Shown here: piece by piece, positions 7,487 to 17,279 of the stretch
Position numbering within the stretch: the stretch's first letter is position 1
Layout of the letters: every line of letters begins with the position of its first letter
Source of the DNA: Thermoplasmata archaeon
GTDB taxonomy: Archaea; Thermoplasmatota; Thermoplasmata; Halarchaeoplasmatales; Halarchaeoplasmataceae
Assembly (NCBI GenBank): GCA_003551675.1
Contig: PUNG01000139.1
Location: 1 to 33,368 of the forward strand
Direction of reading: 5' to 3'
DNA: 33,368 bases
Notes under the pieces: generated by a model
The model's input: only the letters and a program-made list of their open reading frames with translations
The model's database searches: none
Told to the model about the DNA's origin: nothing
Program-made: the position numbers and the translations under genes

Positions 7487-8968
7487 TTAAAAATCCATCT
7501 CCCTTTCATGGTAAAGGGTGGCGGCTCTACCACACAATATGTAAAAAATAACGGTGGTGATGGCCAGCATAGATGTCAGAGCCAGCAATCCATACCATCT
7601 ATTCAAAATGAAGATCGAGGCGGGTATCAATACGAAGATACCTGAAAAGAACATGCCCACCATCATGGTGGTGTACATGGTAGTGACGTCGGGAGCGCCG
7701 TTAACGCTCTCGTCAAAATTAGGGTACTTGCTGCTTGCCCAAGCACCTATGCCCCCCAAAAGGATTATCAATAGTAGAGATGAAATGAAGAGAAATAGGA
7801 TCTTTTCAAACGAGTAGGATAAAAGGATCGGTACAGGGAGTGCCACCATCAGAGGTATGAAAGGACTGAACAATAATATCGCCAATACCTTACCGCGGAT
7901 CACATTTTTAGGTTTTACAGGTAAGGATCGGATCAACCAGAAGGCTTTACCTTCTCTACCGAAGAGCGATAGAGTGGGAAAAAGAACCTGCAGGGTGACC
8001 GCCAAGAATAGTCCCATGCCTATGAGTACGGGATAAAAGAACTCGTCCAATCCAAGGCCCAGGTCTGGATCGGGACCCAGTTGAATATATGTAAACAACA
8101 GTCCTCCTCCTATGAGAGCGGTAACACCCAGACTAGCCGGACTCTCTCTTCTCCGCCATCTTATCAGTATCTCCTTTTCGGCCACTCTTCTGGTCAACGT
8201 ATCTAAAAAGCCAGGTAGGATATCGCCGCTGCCGTGGAAACGGAGGTTCTGAGATGAAGAAGATGACGTTCCATTTTTCCACCCCATCCAAAATAATTTC
8301 TTCGAAGTCAAGAGCACAACGAAGGAAAGAAGTGAGATCGCCAAAAGATAATATGGTATAACTGTAGACGAGATGTTTGAATGTAGTACCAGCCAGACCA
8401 GAGTTATATTTTGCCCGTAAAGGATCAGTAGGCCCATCTTCACGATGTTTTTCTTCACCTGGGTCATCACGCCCAGATTGAATCCTATTATGGGGGCAGA
8501 GATCCCTAGTATATACAGATTATAAAAGAAGTAATCATCTATGGGAGGCTGGAATCCGAAGGAGTAGATATGTATACATACAATAGACAACGAAAGGGCT
8601 ATCAACAGAAGATTATACCAGAAAACTTTCAAAAACCGTGAAATCTGTACTTTTTGAAATGAGATGGGAGTAGAAAAGTAGTGTTTCAACTGATGGTTCC
8701 TCATGGTGTTCTCAACGGTCTCCACCGAAGCCTTGGACATGATCACGAAAAAGACGACGAATAGTATGTTGCCCTGGGAAGGAGTGAAAGGAAGCTCATC
8801 TATACCCTGTATCAGTTCCACCATCATCAGTACCATCCAGAATCCACCCACGAGCAGGATGATGAACCAGAAGGTCATGAACGGCCTTTCTACCACCCTC
8901 TCTTTAAAACCCCTATAAGAATGTTTTATCTCGGTGGAAAACAGTTCAAGCGTTCCTTCTTTCATCAT
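7487..8968 (-). CDS. ABC-2 type transporter permease
   Basis: A 493-aa polytopic membrane protein with about 12 hydrophobic helices in two halves, separated by a hydrophilic loop (~230-275) rich in Ser and Arg. An RRVAEKEILIRWRRRESP stretch lies just before the second half, as in large ABC exporter permeases where each half begins with an amphipathic coupling region. It overlaps the ATPase gene upstream by 23 bp, so the two are translationally coupled. The pair forms an exporter of unknown substrate; such ATPase-permease pairs serve drugs, lipids, peptides or Na+. The start codon is followed by a second ATG; either could be used. No binding-protein gene is nearby, in line with export. Confidence 0.85.
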   Translation of the reverse strand: MMKEGTLELFSTEIKHSYRGFKERVVERPFMTFWFIILLVGGFWMVLMMVELIQGIDELPFTPSQGNILFVVFFVIMSKASVETVENTMRNHQLKHYFSTPISFQKVQISRFLKVFWYNLLLIALSLSIVCIHIYSFGFQPPIDDYFFYNLYILGISAPIIGFNLGVMTQVKKNIVKMGLLILYGQNITLVWLVLHSNISSTVIPYYLLAISLLSFVVLLTSKKLFWMGWKNGTSSSSSQNLRFHGSGDILPGFLDTLTRRVAEKEILIRWRRRESPASLGVTALIGGGLLFTYIQLGPDPDLGLGLDEFFYPVLIGMGLFLAVTLQVLFPTLSLFGREGKAFWLIRSLPVKPKNVIRGKVLAILLFSPFIPLMVALPVPILLSYSFEKILFLFISSLLLIILLGGIGAWASSKYPNFDESVNGAPDVTTMYTTMMVGMFFSGIFVLIPASIFILNRWYGLLALTSMLAITTVIFYILCGRAATLYHEREMDF

Positions 8969-9674
8969 CGATCACTTCGACAAAAGCCTCTTCTAACGTA
9001 TCTCTACCAGTTCTATCCATGAGATCATCCGGAGAACTGATGGTGAGCAGTTCACCTCTGTCGATGATACCTACTCTGTCGGCGATATCCTCGGCAACGG
9101 AAGTTATGTGTGTGCTCATCAAGATGGTCTTATTTTCATGGGATAGTCTTTCTATCTTCTTTTTCATGTACTGGCTGAACCTTGGATCTAAACCAACGGT
9201 CGGTTCGTCCAGGACGAGATTTGGGGGATCATGTACCATGGCGTTCATGAACAGTATCTTCTGTTTCATACCTTTAGAATAGGACCCCATCTCTGAATTC
9301 ATCCTTCCATCTAGTTCTAGTCTTCTAGACCAAAGCTCTATAAATTCATCAAGTCTTTCTTTTTCTACCCCTTTCAGCGACCCCATTATGTTCAAAAACT
9401 CTCTTCCGGTCAATCTTTTGTATAGGTGAGGCTGCTCGGGAAGATAACCGAACAGCATTTTTGACATCACATCGTCTCTCATACTTTTACCGTCGATAAG
9501 AGCTTCGCCACTGCTCGCTTCTAAAAGGTCTATCAGTATCTTGATTATGGTGGTTTTGCCCGCTCCGTTAGAACCTAATAGACAGAAAATTTCTCCATTT
9601 TTAACTGAAAAATCGACGTTTTTAACCGCTTCTATCTTTCCATATCGTTTCGATAAATTTTTTATCTCTATCAT
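8946..9674 (-). CDS. ABC transporter ATP-binding protein
   Basis: The 242-aa nucleotide-binding domain has a Walker A GSNGAGKT (34-41) and a signature YSKGMKQK (~132-139). Walker B is LVLDEPTVGLD (from ~153) and the switch His is in STHI (189). The SKGMKQK form of the signature is typical of ABC-2 exporters of the CcmA/NatA/BcrA group. It pairs with the overlapping permease gene. Upstream (9675-9734) is a 60-bp gap to the NIF3-like gene; candidate TATA elements there are weak, so I do not place its promoter. Confidence 0.93.
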   Translation of the reverse strand: MIEIKNLSKRYGKIEAVKNVDFSVKNGEIFCLLGSNGAGKTTIIKILIDLLEASSGEALIDGKSMRDDVMSKMLFGYLPEQPHLYKRLTGREFLNIMGSLKGVEKERLDEFIELWSRRLELDGRMNSEMGSYSKGMKQKILFMNAMVHDPPNLVLDEPTVGLDPRFSQYMKKKIERLSHENKTILMSTHITSVAEDIADRVGIIDRGELLTISSPDDLMDRTGRDTLEEAFVEVIDDERRNA

Positions 9675-9734
9675 CTGATTGTATTATAGAGAACGGGGTG
9701 TGATTAAAACCTATCGAGCGTTTTTCAGTAAGGA

Positions 9735-10694
9735 TCAATTCCGCGAATGTCTTATGAAGCCGCTGCATGGAACGATATTCACGCCTTCTTTTTCTATCTC
9801 ATCCAAGAACAGATTCATGCCGAGAGAATCACTGGCCATGTGACCCGCTATCACGTAATTGATATGGTGTTTTTCGGCCTTTTTCCTGTGTTCCTCGCTA
9901 AGATGCATACCGATTATGGTTCCTACACCCGCATCTGCCAACTTTTCGTAGGAGTCCTTATTTCCACCGGTTCCGCCGGTCATCTCAACGACGACTTTTC
10001 CAGCACGATTTTCTTCATTTCCTACCATGACATAAGGACCGCCTTTGAATTTCCGTGCTTCGTGGTATTCTGGAATTTCACTCAAAAACTCGACCACATC
10101 ACCGACCTTTTCAAAATCGTTCTCTTTTATCTTTTCCTTCAGGAATCTATCGACCAAGTTGTCCGATGGAGTATGAATACACATCATAGGTATGTCCAGC
10201 AGTTTAGCGGAGTCCAAACTCTGATTGAAGTTGGCGCCTTTCAATTTTCTCTCGATCACCTTCATCCTCTCGTTGATCAGTCCCTCAGCTATGTTGATGG
10301 GTACACCGTATTCTTCGAGCATATCTTTCTGAAGATCCATCACTTCGTACAGTGAGGCGAGACCTATACCCCTGGGATGATGACCTATGATCAGGTCTAT
10401 ATTTTTTCCTTTTTCTGAGAGTCTATCGGCTAACATCACTTCTCCAGTGTCTATATTTATTCCCACTAATACACTCTCGACCTCTGCTTCGGCATCACCA
10501 TAAAGAAGTCTAGAATCGTGAAAAGGATTTTCTAAACGCTGCTGGTCGAAGACTTCTTTATCTTTTCCTTCCAGCTCTTCATACTCCTCCCTAGCCTTCT
10601 CCAGTTCCTTTTCTAGAGCATCTTCGCTTCTTATATCTGAGTCTCTTCCCATCTCGACAGCTTTTTCATAGATCTCCTTCAATTTCATGCTCAT
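9735..10694 (-). CDS. NIF3-like family protein
   Basis: The protein is 319 aa from the chosen ATG. It has the family's metal-site pieces: IIGHHPRG in the first half, MTGGTGGNKDSYEKL, and near the C-terminus IAGHMASDSLGMNLFLDEIE. NIF3 proteins bind two metals; their true reaction is unsettled, with GTP cyclohydrolase-like and other proposals. The frame extends to an ATG at 10781 (348 aa), but homologues begin near MKLKEIYEKAVEMG. A TATA-like AT stretch (10715-10730) sits ~28 nt before the ATG at 10694, which supports the shorter, leaderless form; the ATG at 10688 is also possible. The first ~75 residues after the start are a charged coiled-coil-like segment. Confidence 0.85.
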   Translation of the reverse strand: MSMKLKEIYEKAVEMGRDSDIRSEDALEKELEKAREEYEELEGKDKEVFDQQRLENPFHDSRLLYGDAEAEVESVLVGINIDTGEVMLADRLSEKGKNIDLIIGHHPRGIGLASLYEVMDLQKDMLEEYGVPINIAEGLINERMKVIERKLKGANFNQSLDSAKLLDIPMMCIHTPSDNLVDRFLKEKIKENDFEKVGDVVEFLSEIPEYHEARKFKGGPYVMVGNEENRAGKVVVEMTGGTGGNKDSYEKLADAGVGTIIGMHLSEEHRKKAEKHHINYVIAGHMASDSLGMNLFLDEIEKEGVNIVPCSGFIRHSRN

Positions 10695-10811
10695 GGACGA
10701 AGGAAGATGAGGGTGTATTATATTATTTTTCATCTTAGCCGGGTTTTTTCTTAAAACGTATCTGTTCAAGGCCATGCTCATCCATGGCGATACTTATTCC
10801 CGCTTTTCTCA

Positions 10812-13652
10812 TCATCCTCTTTTTGATCTTTTTATAAGCTTCATGGTCTCGAAAAAACCTAAAAAGATGGCCATGGCTCCCAGAACTTGTATCCACTCCA
10901 TCAAGCCTATGCTAGCGAACTCCAAAAAATCACTTATGTAGGGTCCGTAAACGCCCAGAAGTACCAGGCCGATGGAGGCCATTATCGAGTATACTATTAT
11001 CTTATTAGAGAAAAAATTCTTGTTGAAGATGGAATCGTACTCGTACCTTCTAGACATTATATTGGCGAACTGGCAATAAGCTAGCGTCAAATAAGTAACG
11101 GCAGTGGCCTTTGCGTATTGGACGGGTGCGGTTTCATCACTCAGTGAAAGCCCGTGCCTATGGAAATAAAGCCAAAAGTTTCCAACGGCCAACACTCCTA
11201 TCAAAAGAGCTAGGAATATCACCTCCGTGGAACGCGAAAAGTTCAATATATGCTCTTCTTGGCTTCTTGGAGCAGAGATCATCATAGCTTCTGAAGGTGG
11301 ATCATAAGCTAAAAACGTAAGCGGCATCACTTCGGCTAAAAGATCTATGGCCAAGATCTGTATAACGAGTATGGGTATCGCCCACTCGCTCCATCCTAAC
11401 AGACCGATCATGGCTAAACCGGCTAAAACCGTTGTAAGTTCGGCTCCGTTGGTGGTCATGGAGGCTAGAACGGTTTTCTTTAGATTGTTGTATATGGTCC
11501 GTCCTTCTCTGACGGCATGAACCAATGTAGGAAAACTATCGTCCAATAAAACGAGTTCGGAGGCTTCTTTCGCCACATCTGTTCCTTTCTGACCCATAGC
11601 CACCCCTATATGTGCTCTTTTTAGCGCTGGAGCATCGTTGACCCCGTCACCGGTGACAGCGACTATCTCTTCGTCTTCTTCTAACAACTTGACTATCCTG
11701 AGTTTATCTTCGGGATCGACCCTGGAAAAGATCATGGATTCGCTTTTTCTCATCTTCTTTTTCAGGCTTCGATCATCTATATCTTTTATCTCTCCACCGG
11801 TTATGACTGGAACCTTATCTATATCCTTTGCGAGTCCGATCTCTTCTCCAACGGCTTTGGCCGTGATCGCATGATCTCCAGTCATTATGTAGGTGCGTAT
11901 ATGAGCATCGTGACAGCTCTCTATGGCCTCTTTGACCCCTTCTTTCGGCGGGTCTATCATGGCCGTGAGACCCAAAAAAATCACATCTTTTTCCACTTCC
12001 TCCTCTCTGTAATCTTTTTTGTTCTTATCTAAAGGTCTGTAAGCGATAGCTAAGACCCGCATGGCTTTTTTAGAATATTTTTCGTTGAGTTTTCTTATCC
12101 TTTTTTTGTCCTCTTCCGTTATCTTTTCTATCTCGCCGTTTTTGTAGATGTATTTTGTTATGGAGAGCACGCTGTCAGTAGCACCTTTCATCGCGAGAAC
12201 CCTCATGCCTTCAGTATCACCTTCTAGAGCTTTTTTCACCTTTTCGTTTTCATAGGGTTCTCCCAGATCCCGTACTGAGCTCATGCGTTTTCTTTCGGAA
12301 TCGAACGGGAATTCCACCACTTCAGGGTTCTCATCATCTTCTCTTTCGTGACGGGTACCGAGTTTGGTCGACATGGTTATCAGTGCGGCCTCCGTGGGAT
12401 CACCCACGGCGTACCAATTATCGTGCTGATCGTCTGGCTCGTGTATCTCAGCGGTGGAGGACATGGTGGCCGCATCCATCAATATCTCCACTTCGTTTAT
12501 CTTCTCCTGTGAAAGTTCCTTTCCATCTTTGTCCAATATGGTCCCCTCCGGTCTGTAGCCCAAACCGGTCATCTGGTACTCTTTCCCGTCGAACCAGATA
12601 TTTTTTACGGTCATCTCGTTTTTGGTCAAAGTGCCGGTCTTATCGGTACATATAACCGTGGTGGAACCAAGAGTTTCAACAGATGCAAGATTTTTCACAA
12701 CGGCGTTCTCCTCTGCCAATCTATTACTACCGGTTGAAAGTGCAACGGTTACTTGGGCGGGCAATGCTTGAGGTACCGCCGATACCGCTATACCAACGGC
12801 ATACAGAAAGCTGGTTGCTACTCCGAGTTCCTGCCATACGGCCACGAAGAAAAGAGCGGTGCTTATCACGATCACTATAGCGGTGAGATTTTTTGCGAGC
12901 AGGTCCAATTCTTTCTGTAGAGGTGATTTCAGCTCTCCCGTCTCTTCGGTCATATCCGCGATCTTTCCCATCTCGGTATTCATACCTGTGGCTGTAACCA
13001 CTCCCTGGGCGTTACCTGTAGCTACGGTAGTTCCCACGTAACCCATATTATCTCTATCTGCAAGGGGTACCTTCTCTTTTATAGCGTTTGTTTTTTTCTC
13101 CTGGGGCATGGATTCTCCAGTGAGAGAAAAATCGTTGGTTTTCAAATTGAAAGACTTTATGATCCTGATATCTGCCGGGATCTTATCTCCCTCTTCTATC
13201 TTTATTATGTCACCGGGAACTATCTCCGTTTGATCCATCTCTTTCCACTGGCCGTCTTGTTTGACTTTGGCAGGAGATTTGATCAACGATTTCAGTTTCT
13301 CGATGATCTGCTCGGTTTTGTATTTCTGAACGAAGCCGATGACCGCGTTGATAAAAACTATGATGAACATAGCAGCCGCACTTTTCAAACTGCCTGGATC
13401 GTCCCAAGCTATACCCAAAAAAAGCGAGATGATGCCCGCTATGAGTAAAACTAATACCAAAAGTTCTTTGAACTGAGACAAAAAAAGCAACAACTTAGGC
13501 GTCTGTACTTTACCTGTGAGTTCATTCTTACCGTGCTTTTCCAGACGTTTTTCTCCTTCGTCTTTAGTCAAGCCTTCAGGCGATGTGTTCAGAGCCTCTA
13601 GACACTCTTTAACGGTCATTTGATAGTACTCTTTTTTACCTTCCATCGTCAT
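10812..13652 (-). CDS. P-type cation-transporting ATPase (P2 type)
   Basis: The 946-aa pump has an N-terminal cation-ATPase segment (MTVKECLEALNTSPEGLT). The actuator has LTGES (~T178-S181) and the phosphorylation site is DKTGT (D337). Nucleotide-site KGA, then MIDPPKEG, TGDHAITA and TGDGVNDAPALK follow, and there are ten TM helices including the four after M6. The catalytic machinery is complete. Transport-site residues differ from SERCA: M4 has PQALP (Gln295 where Ca pumps have Glu) and M6 has DLLAE where SERCA has NLVTD, while the Asn and Glu of M5 are kept (TNGAEL). Ca2+ is the usual guess, but Na+, H+ or another ion is equally open. A TATA-like element lies at 13679-13692, and a second ATG at 13646 is possible. 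Confidence 0.93.
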   Translation of the reverse strand: MTMEGKKEYYQMTVKECLEALNTSPEGLTKDEGEKRLEKHGKNELTGKVQTPKLLLFLSQFKELLVLVLLIAGIISLFLGIAWDDPGSLKSAAAMFIIVFINAVIGFVQKYKTEQIIEKLKSLIKSPAKVKQDGQWKEMDQTEIVPGDIIKIEEGDKIPADIRIIKSFNLKTNDFSLTGESMPQEKKTNAIKEKVPLADRDNMGYVGTTVATGNAQGVVTATGMNTEMGKIADMTEETGELKSPLQKELDLLAKNLTAIVIVISTALFFVAVWQELGVATSFLYAVGIAVSAVPQALPAQVTVALSTGSNRLAEENAVVKNLASVETLGSTTVICTDKTGTLTKNEMTVKNIWFDGKEYQMTGLGYRPEGTILDKDGKELSQEKINEVEILMDAATMSSTAEIHEPDDQHDNWYAVGDPTEAALITMSTKLGTRHEREDDENPEVVEFPFDSERKRMSSVRDLGEPYENEKVKKALEGDTEGMRVLAMKGATDSVLSITKYIYKNGEIEKITEEDKKRIRKLNEKYSKKAMRVLAIAYRPLDKNKKDYREEEVEKDVIFLGLTAMIDPPKEGVKEAIESCHDAHIRTYIMTGDHAITAKAVGEEIGLAKDIDKVPVITGGEIKDIDDRSLKKKMRKSESMIFSRVDPEDKLRIVKLLEEDEEIVAVTGDGVNDAPALKRAHIGVAMGQKGTDVAKEASELVLLDDSFPTLVHAVREGRTIYNNLKKTVLASMTTNGAELTTVLAGLAMIGLLGWSEWAIPILVIQILAIDLLAEVMPLTFLAYDPPSEAMMISAPRSQEEHILNFSRSTEVIFLALLIGVLAVGNFWLYFHRHGLSLSDETAPVQYAKATAVTYLTLAYCQFANIMSRRYEYDSIFNKNFFSNKIIVYSIMASIGLVLLGVYGPYISDFLEFASIGLMEWIQVLGAMAIFLGFFETMKLIKRSKRG

Positions 13653-13678
13653 CGCTAATCGGTCAAATAATTCCTTGC

Positions 13679-13692
13679 ATATAATATTTTTT
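13679..13692 (-). promoter_or_regulatory. TATA-like element of the P-type ATPase gene
   Basis: The AT-rich CATATAATATTTTT (plus strand) is centred ~34 nt before the first ATG. The start lacks a clear Shine-Dalgarno. Confidence 0.4.
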
Positions 13693-13766
13693 GATTGGAT
13701 TTGGTATTAGTTCTTCTCTTTGATACGATCAATATACCGTAAAAGTTATTCTTTTGCCCACTTTCT

Positions 13767-14765
13767 TCAGAAGTACTGGGTATAGATTATCACCGCTATA
13801 AGGATGCCGAGGAGCGTTACCCAAAGCAGCAATGCCTTCTTTGTGAGTTTTCTTGCCTTGTCGGCCTCCCACCATGTGCTGGGTTCAAAACCCTGAGCAA
13901 CGAAAGTTAGAACGCCTGAAAGGTTGATACAGATCAAGTTGATGGAGAACAGCAGGAAAGCGTTAAAACCCTGCGTTAGAGCGCCCGAACCTATCAAAAG
14001 GCCGGAAGCTGCTATGGCCGGAACTAGAGCGAGAGCGACCATCACGCCTATCACAGCAGATGAGAGTCCCTTTGTGTATGCTAAAGTTCCAGCGCTACCT
14101 GCTGAAAGTGCTAGAACAACGTGGAGCAGGTCCACGCTGGTTCTGGCTTCTATTTGGGTTGTCGTAGGATCTACCTCAAGGACTAAACCTATAAATATGG
14201 AGACCAGAAATGAGATCATGATCCCTATCAAAGCGGTCTTCGCCGCCAGTTTGGCTAAGTCGATATCTGCTAAGGTCGTAGCCAAAGAAAGACCTACGTT
14301 CGGGCCCAACATAGGGGCTATCACCATGGCACCGACTATCACCGCCACATCGTTCCTCAGAACGCCTATAGAAGCCACTACGGCCGCGAGGCCGGTCAAC
14401 AAAAGATAGACTCTGTTCAACTTACTTTGGTCTTTGACCTCGGTATATAACTCTTCCCTGCTCACCCCTATAGTCTCTTTGCCCTCTTCCTCTTTCTCCT
14501 CTTTTTTTGTTTCTTCTTCCTCCACGGGCAGAGATGCCTCTACTTTGAAGAGAAGCAATCTAAATGTCTCATATCTTCCGAATCTGTCCTTTAATTTGTC
14601 TATCGTGGTCTGGCTTTTATCGGCATCAACGAGTATCTTGATCACTACCTTATCCTCTGGGATCTCTTCACACCAGAATTCGAGGACCTTTCCATTCTCT
14701 TCCAACAGGTCTTTGGCTTCTTCCCACCTTTTGGCGGGTATCAACATCTCTATGAGGCGTTGCAA
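13767..14765 (-). CDS. DUF389 (TIGR00341-like) membrane protein
   Basis: The 332-aa protein has a soluble N-terminal domain (~100 residues, beginning LQRLIEMLIPAKRW as TIGR00341 members do) and an acidic linker (EEEETKKEEKEEE). About six TM helices follow, containing the family's conserved AMVIAPMLGPNVGLSLA and GVMVALALVPAIAASG. The function of DUF389 is unknown; a transporter has been suggested. The open frame reaches 14879, but that would run into the divergent nitroreductase. I choose the TTG at 14765 because it gives the family's usual N-terminus and lies ~35 nt after a good TATA box. An ATG at 14747 is the alternative. Confidence 0.85.
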   Translation of the reverse strand: MQRLIEMLIPAKRWEEAKDLLEENGKVLEFWCEEIPEDKVVIKILVDADKSQTTIDKLKDRFGRYETFRLLLFKVEASLPVEEEETKKEEKEEEGKETIGVSREELYTEVKDQSKLNRVYLLLTGLAAVVASIGVLRNDVAVIVGAMVIAPMLGPNVGLSLATTLADIDLAKLAAKTALIGIMISFLVSIFIGLVLEVDPTTTQIEARTSVDLLHVVLALSAGSAGTLAYTKGLSSAVIGVMVALALVPAIAASGLLIGSGALTQGFNAFLLFSINLICINLSGVLTFVAQGFEPSTWWEADKARKLTKKALLLWVTLLGILIAVIIYTQYF

Positions 14766-14794
14766 ATTGTCGACCGTTTGTCTATGATTAAAAA

Positions 14795-14805
14795 GATATA
14801 TTAAA
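14795..14805 (-). promoter_or_regulatory. TATA box of the DUF389 gene
   Basis: GATATATTAAA on the plus strand (TTTAATATATC on the coding strand) lies about 35 nt before the TTG at 14765. It predicts a leader of only ~9 nt. Confidence 0.5.
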
Positions 14806-14841
14806 CTTGTGAAACATGTCAGAAATTCAACTACCTCATGG

Positions 14842-14853
14842 AAAAATATAAAA
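14842..14853 (+). promoter_or_regulatory. TATA box of the nitroreductase gene
   Basis: AAAAATATAAAA lies ~44 nt before the ATG at 14892. It leaves an ~18-nt leader that holds a GAGAGGG ribosome binding site. Confidence 0.5.
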
Positions 14854-14891
14854 TCCTGTTTTATTATGATGATAGTCATGAGAGGGAAAAT

Positions 14892-15470
14892 ATGGATGAA
14901 GATATCATAGAGCTGATGAAGAAAAGATGGACCGCCCGAAAATTCAAGACGAAAGAAGTGGATGAAGATGATCTTGAAATCATATTAGAAGCTGGTAGGT
15001 GGTCTCCATCAGGAGGCAACAAACAGCCCTGGGAATTGATAGTCATAAAGGATGAAAAGACAAAGCTAGATATAGCAGAACTCTACGCAGAGGGCATGGG
15101 CATGTCAAATCCTCCTGAGAGGTATACGTCTCCCCCTGTACTGATAGCTGTTTGCGTTGATAAGCGAGTGATGGATTCCTATCCTGATATGATGCCCGCC
15201 GAGTTCGTGGTTTATGCAAGTATAGGAAGCATGGTTCAGAACATGAGCCTAGCCGCGGCTTCTTTGGGTATTACACTCAGCTGGGGTACCCAGCCAGAGG
15301 GGATAAAAGAAGAGGTGAAAGAGCTTTTAGAAGTACCGGACTACATGGAATTACCCGACATACTTCAATTGGGTTATCCCGATCAGGAGCGCTATTCTTC
15401 TAGTCGGCGTGAATTGGCAGAATTCGTGCACTATGATAAGATAGATGTATCTCGATTGAGAGAAATTTAA
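14892..15470 (+). CDS. Nitroreductase family FMN oxidoreductase
   Basis: The 192-aa protein has the family pattern: MKKRWTARKFK near the N-terminus (FMN phosphate contacts), GRWSPSGGNKQPWELIVI, then AAASLGITLSWGTQ and LQLGYPDQE. The length is normal for the small nitroreductase class. These are homodimeric FMN enzymes that use NAD(P)H; the substrate cannot be read from the sequence. The frame extends upstream to an ATG at 14838, but the ATG at 14892 has GAGAGGG five nt before it, and the family's first helix starts right after it. The upstream ATG would also fall on top of the TATA box. Confidence 0.92.
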   Translation: MDEDIIELMKKRWTARKFKTKEVDEDDLEIILEAGRWSPSGGNKQPWELIVIKDEKTKLDIAELYAEGMGMSNPPERYTSPPVLIAVCVDKRVMDSYPDMMPAEFVVYASIGSMVQNMSLAAASLGITLSWGTQPEGIKEEVKELLEVPDYMELPDILQLGYPDQERYSSSRRELAEFVHYDKIDVSRLREI

Positions 15471-15480
15471 AAAAAATAAG
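15468..15480 (-). terminator. T-run terminator after the thermosome gene
   Basis: The plus-strand A-run (TTAAAAAAAATAAG) reads as eight T on the minus strand, about 40 nt after the thermosome stop. T-runs end archaeal transcription. It overlaps the last codon of the convergent nitroreductase. Confidence 0.4.
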
Positions 15481-15514
15481 AAAGGATTTTAGGAAGTGTG
15501 TTTTCCGTCAAGGC

Positions 15515-17164
15515 TTACATCATGCCTGGTGGCATTCCACCGCCGGGCATCCCGCCAGGTGGTCCACCGGCTTCTTCTCCGCCGCCTCCTCCTTTAGAGG
15601 CCACGACGTCGTCGATCCTCAGGATCATATTGGCGACTTCGGTAGCTGCCTCGATGGCCTGGGTCTTAACTCTCAGCGGTTCGACGACCTTTGCCTCGAG
15701 CATGTCCGATACTTTTCCGCTGATTATCTCTATGCCTTGGTTTTTGAGTTTCTCTTTTTCATGAGCCGTATTCAGTTCCATCAGTACGTCGATCCCGTCG
15801 ATTCCTGCGTTTTCAGCTAATGTTCTTGGTATGATGTCCAATGCATCTGCAAAGGCCTCTACTGCCAGTTGTTCTCTACCTTCGATGGTTCCCGCATAGC
15901 TCTTCAATCTGTTGCTCAGTTCGATCTCTATGGCGCCACCGCCTGGGAGTATCGCACCGTCTTCGATGGCTACCGCCGAGACCTTCAGTGCGTCGTGTAC
16001 CGCTCTTTCTAGTTCGTCGACGACATGATCCGTTCCACCTCTCAACAGTAAAGAAACAGCTTTTCCTTTTTCGGCCTCCTCTACGAAGGTCATGTGACTG
16101 TCTCCGATCATCTTTTCTTTTACGCAGCCGGCTTTACCTAAATCTGCAGATTCTAGATCTGAGAGGTTGGTTACGATGTTTGCGCCGGTAGCTTTAGAGA
16201 GTTTCTTCATGTCCGATTTTTTGACTCTTCTTATGCTCAAGATCCCTTCCTTCGCTAAGTAGTGCTGTGCTAGATCGTCTATACCCTTTTGGCAGAGAAG
16301 TACGTTAGCGCCGGACTCTTTCACTTTGTTTACCATCTCTCTGATGGTTTCCTCTTCTTTGTTGACGAACTGTTCAAGTTGATCGGGGTCCGTGATCTCT
16401 ATCTCCGCATCGATCTCGGTTTCTTTTATCTCCATGGCGGAGTTGAGTAGTGCGATCTTTGCGTCTTTTACTTCGTCGGGCATGTTTTCGTGTAGTCTCT
16501 CTTTATCGAGTATTATGCCGTTTATCAGTTCAGTATTGTCGACTCCTGCACCAGCCTTCTTTTCTACTTTGATATTATCTATATCCACTATGTACGTGCC
16601 GTCCTCTTTTTCGGCTACGTGTTTTACAGCATCTACAGCGAGATCAGCGAGTTTTTCTTTTTCCCCTTCTATCGATTTACCGGTCATGGCGGTCATAGCT
16701 ATTTCATGTAGCTTCTCCTCATCTTCTATATCGAGTTCGATCTTGCTTTCTTCTAAGATCCTTCTTGCCTCTATGGAAGCTAGTCTGAAACCTTTGGCTA
16801 TAACACTGGGATGTACATTCTGTTCGATGAGGTTTTCGGCATTTTTTAAGAACTCTCCTGCCAAAACGACAACAGAAGTCGTACCATCGCCACATTCATC
16901 ATCCTGGCTCTCGGCCATCTCTACCGCCATCTTCGCTGCGGGGTGCTCGATGTCTATTTCGTCGAGTATTGTAGCTCCGTCGTTGGTTATGACGACATCG
17001 CCCAAGCTATCAACGAGCATCTTGTCCATTCCCTTAGGTCCTAGCGTAGTTCTCACAGCATCTGCCACTGCTTTAGCGGCAGCGATGTTGTTCTTCTGAG
17101 CGTCTCTTCCTCTTTCTCTTTCCGTGTCTTCTTTCAACAGCAATATCGGTTGATTTCCCATCAT
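15515..17164 (-). CDS. thsA: Thermosome subunit (group II chaperonin)
   Basis: The 549-aa subunit of the archaeal double-ring ATP-driven folding machine is complete. It has [16 protein letters not shown] at the N-terminus, the nucleotide site NDGATIL and [13 protein letters not shown]. Then come the apical domain, [20 protein letters not shown], and [16 protein letters not shown]. The C-terminus is the flexible Gly/Met tail ([14 protein letters not shown]) that points into the cavity. It is the only chaperonin gene in the window. Two tandem ATGs begin it; an AGGTGA site stands ~7 nt before the first. A strong TATA box at 17214-17223 drives it. Confidence 0.97.
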   Translation of the reverse strand: MMGNQPILLLKEDTERERGRDAQKNNIAAAKAVADAVRTTLGPKGMDKMLVDSLGDVVITNDGATILDEIDIEHPAAKMAVEMAESQDDECGDGTTSVVVLAGEFLKNAENLIEQNVHPSVIAKGFRLASIEARRILEESKIELDIEDEEKLHEIAMTAMTGKSIEGEKEKLADLAVDAVKHVAEKEDGTYIVDIDNIKVEKKAGAGVDNTELINGIILDKERLHENMPDEVKDAKIALLNSAMEIKETEIDAEIEITDPDQLEQFVNKEEETIREMVNKVKESGANVLLCQKGIDDLAQHYLAKEGILSIRRVKKSDMKKLSKATGANIVTNLSDLESADLGKAGCVKEKMIGDSHMTFVEEAEKGKAVSLLLRGGTDHVVDELERAVHDALKVSAVAIEDGAILPGGGAIEIELSNRLKSYAGTIEGREQLAVEAFADALDIIPRTLAENAGIDGIDVLMELNTAHEKEKLKNQGIEIISGKVSDMLEAKVVEPLRVKTQAIEAATEVANMILRIDDVVASKGGGGGEEAGGPPGGMPGGGMPPGMM

Positions 17165-17213
17165 GTTTCTTCACCTATTTTATCATTTCTCAAACTTCCG
17201 ATAATTGATGTTC

Positions 17214-17223
17214 TATATAAAGT
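17214..17223 (-). promoter_or_regulatory. TATA box of the thermosome gene
   Basis: TATATAAAG is seen on the plus strand; the coding strand reads CTTTATATAG. It is the clearest TATA box in the window, with a leader of about 29 nt including AGGTGA. Confidence 0.65.
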
Positions 17224-17239
17224 TTACTAATCTCTGTTT

Positions 17240-17245
17240 AAAAAA
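17240..17245 (-). terminator. Possible T-run terminator after tfb
   Basis: There are six T on the minus strand, ~35 nt after the tfb stop, just upstream of the thermosome promoter. The run is short, so the call is tentative. Confidence 0.3.
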
Positions 17246-17279
17246 CCCTACATCAACTGGAATAGATCAGAAATTTTTT

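Noticed and set aside
16392-17099. Long open frame opposite the thermosome gene, rich in Ser and Ile
   Set aside because: It is a shadow of a strongly conserved gene, with low-complexity Ser/Ile/Ala content.
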